Assembly (NCBI GenBank): GCA_015486445.1
Contig: WFRT01000207.1
Span: forward strand, 1-5,111
Length of the DNA stretch: 5,111 bases
Reading direction: 5' to 3'
Source: Pseudomonadota bacterium
GTDB lineage: Bacteria; Desulfobacterota; Anaeroferrophillalia; Anaeroferrophillales; Tharpellaceae
Made by a program: the position numbers and the translations under genes. The notes below the pieces were generated by a model, which ran no database searches, was not told where the DNA came from, and saw only the letters and a list, made by a program, of their open reading frames with translations. Positions within the stretch are counted from its first letter, which is position 1; each line of letters starts with the position of its first letter. Below are positions 1-5,111 of the stretch, piece by piece.

Positions 1-897
1 ACCGGCACCATCGGCGGCGGCATCGGCGAACACGAGGTCATAAAGTCTGCCCTGCAAGGGCTTACTGAGCGCCGAAGCCGCATCCTGGAGTACTCGCTGG
101 CCGGTGAACAGGGGCTTGACTCTCCGGCCATCTGCGGCGGCCGCTTCACCGTCCTGATCGGCTTCTGGTCACCCCGCACGGAAACCGAACTGGCCCGGAA
201 CCTGGCTGCGGTGATGGCCTCCGGCAAGCTTCACTTCCTCTATGAAAGCCGGCCCGGGCCGAAGGAAGCCAGCCACCGCGCCCTCTATGACAATGACGGC
301 AGGAAACTCAGCGGGGCCCCGGAGCTGCCGGAAACCCTGGCAATCCTGCCGGCTGCCCGGGAAAACGAAAAGATCATGAAACTCTGCGACGGGACGGTCG
401 ACGGTTTTCTCAGCCACCTGACCCCGCCGCCGCAAATGATCATCTTCGGCGGCGGCCACCTGGCCCTGCCGCTTTGTGAAATGGCGGCCTGGTGCCGCTT
501 CTCGGTAACCATCGTCGACGACCGGCCGGAGTTTTCGACCCCGGAAAGATTTCCCGCCGCCGACCGGGTCCTGACCGCGGAGATGGACGATGTTCGTGAC
601 CTCTTTACCCCGTCACCAAACCTCTGGCATGTCCTGATCACCCGGGAGCACAAGCACGATTACATCCTGCTCAAGCAGCTGCTCGGCACGGAATATGCCT
701 ATCTCGGCATGATCGGCAGCCGGCGGCGGACCGCCAAGGTCAAGCAGCGGCTGGTTGACGAAGGCTTTGATGCCGCCGAGATCGGCCGGCTTCACTCCCC
801 CATCGGGCTGGAAATCGGGGCCCAGACCCCGGCCGAGATCGCCATCAGCATCATGGGCGAAATCATCGCCGTCCGCTACGGCGTGACCATAAAATAG
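1..897 (+). CDS. xdhC: XdhC/CoxI-family molybdenum hydroxylase maturation factor (5' end missing)
   Basis: This family binds molybdenum cofactor, promotes its sulfuration and inserts it into the large subunit of xanthine dehydrogenase-type enzymes in the cytoplasm. The reading frame is open from the first base to TAG at 895-897, giving 298 visible residues. The Met codon at 211 is internal, because conserved sequence lies upstream of it. Visible residues 2-7 are GTIGGG, the hallmark of the N-terminal XdhC_CoxI domain, and ICGG at 44-47 carries its conserved Cys (C45). The C-terminal Rossmann domain starts near residue 142, with FGGGH at 149-153, DDRPEF at 173-178 and GMIGSRRR at 236-243. A SPIGLEIGAQTPAEIAISI stretch lies near the C-terminus. 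Roughly 40-50 N-terminal residues are probably outside the window, judged from the usual place of the GTIGGG motif. The next gene starts 21 nt downstream, so co-transcription is likely. The family is certain; which enzyme it serves is inferred from the neighbours. The symbol refers to the maturation factor, not the E. coli Fe-S subunit of the same name. Confidence 0.93.
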   Translation, partial: TGTIGGGIGEHEVIKSALQGLTERRSRILEYSLAGEQGLDSPAICGGRFTVLIGFWSPRTETELARNLAAVMASGKLHFLYESRPGPKEASHRALYDNDGRKLSGAPELPETLAILPAARENEKIMKLCDGTVDGFLSHLTPPPQMIIFGGGHLALPLCEMAAWCRFSVTIVDDRPEFSTPERFPAADRVLTAEMDDVRDLFTPSPNLWHVLITREHKHDYILLKQLLGTEYAYLGMIGSRRRTAKVKQRLVDEGFDAAEIGRLHSPIGLEIGAQTPAEIAISIMGEIIAVRYGVTIK

Positions 898-918
898 AAT
901 CTGCATGGAGTATCCGAA

Positions 919-1422
919 ATGAAAAAAGAGTTGATCACCCTTAACATCAACGGCGACGACATCGAGGTTGCCGTCCACCCCTGGCGTACCTTGAACGAGG
1001 TTCTGCGCGACGAGCTCCACCTGACCGGGACCAAGCTGGGCTGCGGCACCGGTGACTGCGGCGCCTGCACGGTTCTGCTCGACGGCAGAAGCGTCTCCTC
1101 CTGCCTGACCCTGGCGGTCGAGGCCGAGGGCCACGAAATCACCACCATCGAGGGGCTCTCCCCGGAAGCCGACCACGGCGACCTCGAACACAGCCCGCTG
1201 CATCCGATCCAGGAATCCTTCATCCAGAAGGGGGCCATCCAATGCGGTTTCTGCACCCCGGGGATGATCATGTCGGCCAAGTTCCTGCTGGACCACACCC
1301 CGCAGCCGACCGAAGCCGAAATCCGCGCCGGGCTTTCCGGCAACCTCTGCCGCTGCACCGGCTACAACAAGATCGTCGACGCGATCGCCGACGCCGCCGA
1401 CAAACTTGCCAAAGGAGAATAA
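919..1422 (+). CDS. Molybdenum hydroxylase small subunit, two [2Fe-2S] clusters (CoxS/XDH type)
   Basis: This is the electron-transfer subunit that links the Mo centre to FAD. It has 167 residues, the normal size for stand-alone small subunits. The N-terminal plant-ferredoxin-like domain holds one cluster on C42, C47, C50 and C62 (C-x4-C-x2-C-x11-C, within GCGTGDCGAC). The C-terminal helical [2Fe-2S]-binding domain holds the second on C109, C112, C144 and C146 (QCGFC at 108-112, LCRC at 143-146; C-x2-C-x31-C-x-C). All eight ligands are present, and so is Q108 before C109, which is conserved in the family. The ATG start is supported by GGAG at 907-910, 8 nt upstream. It lies 21 nt after the XdhC gene and 3 nt before the FAD subunit gene. 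There is no signal peptide, so it is cytoplasmic. The motifs are shared by xanthine, aldehyde, nicotinate, CO and 4-hydroxybenzoyl-CoA enzymes and do not reveal the substrate. Confidence 0.96.
   Translation: MKKELITLNINGDDIEVAVHPWRTLNEVLRDELHLTGTKLGCGTGDCGACTVLLDGRSVSSCLTLAVEAEGHEITTIEGLSPEADHGDLEHSPLHPIQESFIQKGAIQCGFCTPGMIMSAKFLLDHTPQPTEAEIRAGLSGNLCRCTGYNKIVDAIADAADKLAKGE
1411..1417 (+). promoter_or_regulatory. Ribosome binding site that fixes the GTG start of the FAD subunit
   Basis: AAAGGAG lies inside the last codons of the small-subunit gene and is separated by 8 nt from GTG at 1426. The next in-frame ATG is at codon 37, beyond the conserved AGGTD motif, so GTG is the only sensible start. 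With a 3-nt gap between stop and start, the two genes are probably translationally coupled. Confidence 0.85.
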
Positions 1423-1425
1423 GAA

Positions 1426-2304
1426 GTGACTTTACCGCAATTTAAATTTCTGGCTCCGACAAATCTCGACGAAGCCTGCGCCCTGCTCAAGAAACACCAG
1501 GGCAAAATCAAGGTCAAGGCCGGTGGCACCGACATGATCGTCCGCCTCTCCCACCGGGCCGTCAAACCCGACTACCTGATGACCTTGAAAAAGATTCCCG
1601 GCCTTAATGAAATCAGCTGGGACGACCAGGGCGGCCTGGTCATCGGCGCCCTGGCCCTGCTCCGCGAGGTTGAGGTCAGCCCGATCATCCTGGAACACGC
1701 GCCGATGCTGGCCCGGGCCGCCCACGCCACGGCCACCGTCCAGATCCGCAACATGGGCACGGTGATGGGCAATATCTGCAACGCCTCGCCCTCGGCCGAC
1801 AACATCCCGACCCTGGTGGCGATGGAGGCCTCGATCGTGGCCTTCTCCGAGCGCGGCCAGCGGGAAATTTCCCTCGACGACTTCTTTCTCGGCCCCGGCC
1901 GGACGGCCCTGGCGGCCGACGAACTGGCCATCGCCATCAAGGTGCCGGCCCCGGCCCCGAAAACCGGGGTCAGCTACCAGAAAGTCTCGCAACGCTCCAA
2001 GGTCGACATCGCCGCCGTCAACATCGGCGCCCTCGTCACCCTGGACGGGGCCGGAAACTGCGCCAGGGTGCGGATTTCGATGGGCGCCGTCGGCCCGACC
2101 CCGCTGCGGGCCCGACAGGCCGAAGAGTTCCTTGCCGGCAAGCCGGCCAGCGCCGCAAACCTGGCCGAGGCCGGGCGCCTGGCGGCCGCCGACGCTTCGC
2201 CGATTTCCGACGTCCGGGCGAGCAAGGAGTACCGCAAGCTGATGGTTGAAGTCTTAAGTCAGCGGGCCCTGGCCGAAGCTTCGGGTTTCGCCGCCGGCAA
2301 CTGA
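1426..2304 (+). CDS. Molybdenum hydroxylase medium subunit, FAD-binding (CoxM/XDH type)
   Basis: This subunit carries the FAD that receives electrons from the [2Fe-2S] clusters and passes them to an external acceptor. It has 292 residues, typical of the stand-alone subunit. The FAD-binding domain covers about residues 1-165. It shows AGGTD at 32-36 and the second flavin loop RNMGTVMGN at 108-116, followed by ASPSAD at 120-125. The C-terminal CO_deh_flav_C domain runs from about 170 to 285 (SYQKVSQRSKVDIAAVN, then a GAVGPTPLRAR stretch). One oddity is Met114, where the family usually has the first Gly of a T-x-GGN loop. There is no internal Cys-rich insertion like the extra [4Fe-4S] segment of 4-hydroxybenzoyl-CoA reductase beta subunits, which argues against that enzyme. 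It starts at GTG, 3 nt after the small-subunit stop. The electron acceptor (NAD, ferredoxin, quinone or other) cannot be read from the sequence. Confidence 0.95.
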   Translation: MTLPQFKFLAPTNLDEACALLKKHQGKIKVKAGGTDMIVRLSHRAVKPDYLMTLKKIPGLNEISWDDQGGLVIGALALLREVEVSPIILEHAPMLARAAHATATVQIRNMGTVMGNICNASPSADNIPTLVAMEASIVAFSERGQREISLDDFFLGPGRTALAADELAIAIKVPAPAPKTGVSYQKVSQRSKVDIAAVNIGALVTLDGAGNCARVRISMGAVGPTPLRARQAEEFLAGKPASAANLAEAGRLAAADASPISDVRASKEYRKLMVEVLSQRALAEASGFAAGN

Positions 2305-2363
2305 CAGTTTTCCCCTAAGCGATTTACCACGACAATTTTTGCCCAGTTTAAGGAAGCAGCGAT

Positions 2364-4652
2364 ATGAGTGACAATCAAGATTTTTCCGTGGTCGGTAAAA
2401 GCCTGCCCCGCTCCGATGCCCGCATCAAGGCGGTCGGCGCGGCCCAGTACGCCGATGACATCTTCCTGCCCGGCATGCTCTACGGCAAGCTGTTGCGCAG
2501 TCCCGTGGCCCACGCCCGGATCAAGTCGATCGACACCAGCGCGGCCGAGGCCCTGCCCGGGGTCAAGTGCGTCATCACCGGGGCCGACATCCCCAAGATC
2601 AAGTACGGCAATTGGCGCCTGGTGCCGGAAAGCCAGGACGAATACGCCCTGGCCATCGACAAGGTCCGCTTCATCGGCGACGAGGTCGCGGCCGTGGCCG
2701 CCCTCGACAAAGACACCGCCGAGGAGGCGGTGCGCCTGATCAAGGTCGAATACGAGGAGCTACCCGGAGCCTTCAGCGTGGACGAGGCCCTGGCGGAAAA
2801 CGCCCCGGTAATCCACGATGAATACCAGCAGCAGACCCCCAACATCAGCCTCGACCGCAAGATCAGCTACGGCGACCTGGACCGGGCCTTCGCCGAGGCC
2901 GACCTGATTCTGGACGACGTTTTTACCGTCCACGCCACCAGCCACGCCTACATGGAGCCCTGTTCCTGCGTCGCCGAGTACGACCACGACGGCCGCCTGA
3001 CGATCTGGACCTCGACCCAGGCCCCCTACTTCGTCCAGTGCCTGCTGGCCCTGACCCTGGAGATGCGGGAAAACGACATCCGCGTCATCAAGCCCTACGT
3101 CGGCGGCGGCTTCGGCGGCAAGATGGAGATGCGGCCCTGGGAATTCTGCGCCGCCTTTATCGCCAGAAAACTGGGCCGGCCGGTCAAGTTTACCCTGACC
3201 CGCGAGGAAGAGCTCGCCACCGGCCGCCGCCGCCACCCGATGAAAATCCACTCGAAGGTCGCGTTCCGCAAGGACGGCATGATCCTGGGCAAGGAGTTCA
3301 TCGTCCACCTCGACGGCGGCGCCTACAACAGCATGGGGCCGACGGCCTGCTTTCTCTGCGGCAATTTCGGCGCCATGCTCTACAACTACCCCAACTACCG
3401 CTACTACGGTGCCCACGTCTACACCAACAAGCCGCCGGCCGGGGCGATGCGCGGCTTCGGGGCTCCGCAGGCCCTGTTCGTGGCTGAAACCCAGATGAAC
3501 ATGGCGGCCGAAAAACTGGGCCTCGATCCGATCGACATCCGCCTGATGAACGCCATGGAGACCGGCGACGAGATTCCCGGCGTCGCCACGATCTCCTCCT
3601 GCGGCTTCAAGGAGTCGCTGCTCAAGGTCGCCGAGATGACCGACTGGCGGGAGCGGCGGAAAAACCTCAAACCCGGCCAGGGCATCGGCATCGGCTGCTA
3701 CAGCTTCATTTCGGGCGGGGTTTTCAACTGGTTCAACACCCGCTACAACTTCACCCGGGCCGAGGTCCGGGCCTTCGACGACGGCACCGTCCACCTGATG
3801 ACCATGGCCTCCGACATCGGCCAGGGCTGCGACACCGTCCTGCGCCAGATCCTGGCCGAGGAACTGGGCCTTAAAATCTCCGACATCCGTCTGACCGCGG
3901 CCGACACCGCGGTCACCCCGCAGGCCGATCTCGGGACCTGGGGCAGCCGGGTCACCCTGATGGCCGGCAACGCCGTGCGCAAGGCCGCCCAGGAGATCAA
4001 GGAACAGCTCTACAAAATGGTCTCGCTCAAATTCGACCTTAACGTCATCCACGACATGCGCTGCAAAGACGGCAAGATCTTTCCCGCCAACCGGCCCGAC
4101 CGCAATATCTCCTTCGGCGAAGCCGTGCGCATGGCGCAGCGCGCCAACCGGGGCGAGCCGATCATCGGCTACGGCTCCTACACCCCGCGCAACAAGGGCC
4201 TGGTGACCCCGGCTTTCAGCTTCGGAGCCCAGGTCGCCGAGTGCGAAGTCGACCGCGAAACCGGGGCCATCGAGGTCAAATACATGACCACGGCCCACGA
4301 CTGCGGCACCCCGATCAACCCGATGGCGGTTGAGGGGCAGCTCGAAGGCTCGGTCCACATGGGCCTGGGCTACGCCCTGTGCGAGCAGTTCATCATGAAG
4401 GAAGGCAAGACCTTAAACACCACCTTCCTCGACTACAAGCTGGCCTGCGCCGAAGACATGCCGCCGGGGGTTTCGGTCCATATCGATACCTACGAGCCCG
4501 ACGGCCCCTTCGGGGCCAAGGAGGCCGGGGAAGGCCTGGTTTCGCCGACCGCCCCGGCGATCGCCGACGCCGTCTACCACGCCACCGGCTACCGCTGCAT
4601 GGATCTGCCGATCACCCCGCTCAAACTTCTCAAAGGCATGAAAAAGATCTGA
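2364..4652 (+). CDS. Molybdenum hydroxylase large subunit, Mo-molybdopterin catalytic subunit (XDH/aldehyde oxidase family, substrate unknown)
   Basis: This is the catalytic subunit, which hydroxylates a C-H bond using water-derived oxygen at a Mo-pterin centre. It has 762 residues, normal for a separate large subunit. An a/b hammerhead domain covers about residues 20-135, followed by the first Mo-cofactor domain (about 150-400) and the second (about 420-740). Visible motifs are STQ with Q219 (matches bovine XDH Gln767), VGGGFGGK at 246-253, AMRGFG at 361-366 (R363 and F365 match Arg912 and Phe914), DIGQG with Q487, and GAKEAGEG with E723, the general-base glutamate (Glu1261 in bovine XDH). 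Met254 stands at the XDH Glu802 position and Leu331 near Arg880, so purine binding is doubtful. AMRGFG rules out the CO dehydrogenase loop AYRCSF. ATG is preceded by AAGGA at 2350-2354, 9 nt upstream. The gene lies 59 nt after the FAD subunit and is followed at once by a terminator. There is no Tat or Sec signal, so it is cytoplasmic. Aldehyde or N-heterocycle oxidation are candidate roles only. Confidence 0.96.
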   Translation: MSDNQDFSVVGKSLPRSDARIKAVGAAQYADDIFLPGMLYGKLLRSPVAHARIKSIDTSAAEALPGVKCVITGADIPKIKYGNWRLVPESQDEYALAIDKVRFIGDEVAAVAALDKDTAEEAVRLIKVEYEELPGAFSVDEALAENAPVIHDEYQQQTPNISLDRKISYGDLDRAFAEADLILDDVFTVHATSHAYMEPCSCVAEYDHDGRLTIWTSTQAPYFVQCLLALTLEMRENDIRVIKPYVGGGFGGKMEMRPWEFCAAFIARKLGRPVKFTLTREEELATGRRRHPMKIHSKVAFRKDGMILGKEFIVHLDGGAYNSMGPTACFLCGNFGAMLYNYPNYRYYGAHVYTNKPPAGAMRGFGAPQALFVAETQMNMAAEKLGLDPIDIRLMNAMETGDEIPGVATISSCGFKESLLKVAEMTDWRERRKNLKPGQGIGIGCYSFISGGVFNWFNTRYNFTRAEVRAFDDGTVHLMTMASDIGQGCDTVLRQILAEELGLKISDIRLTAADTAVTPQADLGTWGSRVTLMAGNAVRKAAQEIKEQLYKMVSLKFDLNVIHDMRCKDGKIFPANRPDRNISFGEAVRMAQRANRGEPIIGYGSYTPRNKGLVTPAFSFGAQVAECEVDRETGAIEVKYMTTAHDCGTPINPMAVEGQLEGSVHMGLGYALCEQFIMKEGKTLNTTFLDYKLACAEDMPPGVSVHIDTYEPDGPFGAKEAGEGLVSPTAPAIADAVYHATGYRCMDLPITPLKLLKGMKKI

Positions 4653-4658
4653 GCTCCG

Positions 4659-4696
4659 GCGGGCGGAGGGCCTGAAAATCCTCCGCCCGCTTTTTT
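4659..4696 (+). terminator. Rho-independent terminator closing the hydroxylase operon
   Basis: A perfect 11-bp GC-rich stem (GCGGGCGGAGG at 4659-4669 with CCTCCGCCCGC at 4680-4690) encloses a 10-nt loop and is followed directly by six T at 4691-4696. It begins 6 nt after the large-subunit stop codon. There is no T-run on the other strand, so it works in the plus direction only. This ends the operon before the small downstream ORF. Confidence 0.95.
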
Positions 4697-4726
4697 CCTT
4701 CTCACTTAAACTGCACCGGATAAACC

Positions 4727-4957
4727 ATGCCAGGCGCCCCCCGTCAAACCGAAAAACCAGGCTTTGAAGTCCTTGAGGCCGGGGCCCAGCCACCCTGCCT
4801 GAAACCCGACTTCGGCTTCTGCCGGGGCTGCTTCGGCTGGCAGAACATGATCGAGGCCGCCCTGGCCGGCGACCCGGTCTGGTGCCGGGCCACAATCCAC
4901 TGCTCCGAAACCGGGCTCACGGTACGTTGCCGGGCTGCATCCCGCCCCCGCAACTGA
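4727..4957 (+). CDS. Small cysteine-rich hypothetical protein (76 aa)
   Basis: I do not recognise this protein. It has 76 residues with six Cys (24, 32, 35, 53, 59, 68), including FCRGC at 31-35, a CxxC pair that could bind a metal, and a PVWC segment at 50-53. It has no membrane segment or signal peptide. In its favour, third codon positions from about codon 17 to 62 are nearly all G or C, as in the operon genes. An in-frame TAA at 4721-4723 makes ATG 4727 the first possible start, and a terminator-like hairpin follows the stop at once. Against it, the only Shine-Dalgarno-like bases are a weak GGA at 4718-4720, and no promoter is visible in the 30 nt after the operon terminator. Expression would need read-through or an atypical promoter. 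The N-terminal 15 and C-terminal 12 codons have weaker codon bias, so it may also be a decaying fragment. The overlapping minus-strand frames fit the codon pattern less well. Confidence 0.5.
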   Translation: MPGAPRQTEKPGFEVLEAGAQPPCLKPDFGFCRGCFGWQNMIEAALAGDPVWCRATIHCSETGLTVRCRAASRPRN

Positions 4958-4962
4958 CACCG

Positions 4963-4989
4963 CCGCCTGGCAGCCGCCCCGGGCGGTTT
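4963..4989 (+). terminator. Possible weak intrinsic terminator after the small Cys-rich ORF
   Basis: CCGCCTGG at 4963-4970 pairs with CCGGGCGG at 4979-4986 (8 bp including one G-U pair) around an 8-nt loop, 5 nt after the stop codon at 4955-4957. Only three T follow (4987-4989), so termination would be weak. The last two T also belong to the putative -35 box of the next promoter. Confidence 0.4.
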
Positions 4990-5016
4990 GACTCCTTCCA
5001 GCAAATTCGCTATAGT
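4988..5016 (+). promoter_or_regulatory. Predicted sigma-70-type promoter reading rightward out of the window
   Basis: TTGACT at 4988-4993 matches the -35 consensus at 5 of 6 bases. TATAGT at 5011-5016 matches the -10 consensus at 5 of 6, and the spacer is exactly 17 nt. Transcription would start near 5022-5025. It lies just after the stop of the small ORF, in a locally less GC-rich stretch, as expected for the promoter of a gene beyond the right edge. This is a match by eye, not a scored prediction. Confidence 0.6.
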
Positions 5017-5022
5017 TCTTTC

Positions 5023-5111
5023 CGTACCGGCTGCCAGAAAACCAGCGACCCTCTTCTCCCCCAACCCGCAGCAAACCGCTGAAAACCGGACTTTTCACCC
5101 TGTCGGATAAC
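5023..5111 (+). other. Start of an untranslated leader or unknown transcript
   Basis: Downstream of the predicted promoter, no ATG, GTG or TTG occurs on the plus strand up to the window end, so about 89 nt of transcript would be non-coding. The stretch holds a 6-bp inverted repeat (TGAAAA at 5080-5085, TTTTCA at 5092-5097, 6-nt spacer) and a direct repeat GAAAACC at 5037-5043 and 5081-5087. I recognise no riboswitch, tRNA or sRNA in it. It is probably the 5' leader of the next gene; the boundaries are inferred. Confidence 0.35.

Noticed and set aside
211..897. Treating ATG 211 as the start of a complete 228-residue XdhC-like protein
   Set aside because: The frame is open to base 1 and encodes the conserved GTIGGG and ICGG motifs upstream of 211, so the Met is internal and the gene is cut by the window edge.
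2322..2351. Possible internal promoter (TTTACC, 18 nt, TTTAAG) before the large-subunit gene
   Set aside because: Both boxes match the consensus poorly and the second overlaps the Shine-Dalgarno site, so it is not better than chance in an AT-richer gap.
2760..4358. A 532-codon open frame on the minus strand inside the large-subunit gene
   Set aside because: It lies fully antisense to a gene with unmistakable conserved motifs. Long antisense frames are expected in GC-rich DNA with strong third-position bias, and its translation has no recognisable domain.
2364..4652. Annotation as carbon monoxide dehydrogenase (CoxL) or 4-hydroxybenzoyl-CoA reductase (HcrA)
   Set aside because: The active-site loop is AMRGFG, not the CO dehydrogenase AYRCSF or the HcrA AMRGHG. 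The FAD subunit also lacks the extra Fe-S insertion of the CoA reductase.
4706..5098. A 130-codon minus-strand frame (and a 106-codon one) across the right-hand intergenic region
   Set aside because: The codon pattern favours the plus-strand 76-codon frame. The minus frames run through the predicted promoter and hairpin and show no recognisable domain.
5101..5111. Resemblance of the last bases (GGATAAC) to part of a lac-type operator
   Set aside because: The match is seven bases at the window edge with no symmetric partner visible, which is well within chance.

Overview
The window carries one compact plus-strand operon for a cytoplasmic, three-subunit molybdenum hydroxylase of the xanthine dehydrogenase / aldehyde oxidase superfamily, with its XdhC-type maturation factor. 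A short tail region follows, holding a clear terminator, a small cysteine-rich ORF and a promoter that points out of the window. The DNA is GC-rich with strong G/C preference at third codon positions. All genes have bacterial Shine-Dalgarno sites and short spacers. This fits a high-GC bacterium. The style of the proteins makes me think of an anaerobic Desulfobacterota-type (former Deltaproteobacteria) organism, but that is an impression and not proven by the sequence.

Layout: (1) 1-897, the 3' part of an XdhC-family gene, cut by the left window edge. (2) 919-1422, the small subunit with two [2Fe-2S] clusters. (3) 1426-2304, the FAD-binding medium subunit, starting at GTG. (4) 2364-4652, the large molybdopterin-binding catalytic subunit. 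(5) 4659-4696, a strong intrinsic terminator that closes the operon. (6) 4727-4957, a possible 76-residue Cys-rich protein, followed by a weak terminator-like hairpin at 4963-4989. (7) 4988-5016, a near-consensus sigma-70-type promoter reading rightward into a leader of about 90 nt with no start codon before the window ends.

How the genes work together: by family knowledge, XdhC binds the molybdenum cofactor, helps give it the terminal sulfido ligand, and delivers it to the large subunit. Substrate is hydroxylated at the Mo centre in the large subunit. Electrons then pass through the two [2Fe-2S] clusters of the small subunit to FAD in the medium subunit. Catalytic residues are present (large-subunit Glu723, Gln219, Arg363). 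The two residues that bind purine in bovine xanthine dehydrogenase (Glu802, Arg880) appear as Met254 and Leu331, so I do not call this a xanthine dehydrogenase; the substrate is unknown. No mobile element, CRISPR array or RNA gene was recognised. The core is a familiar type of operon; the least explained part is the right-hand 450 bases.
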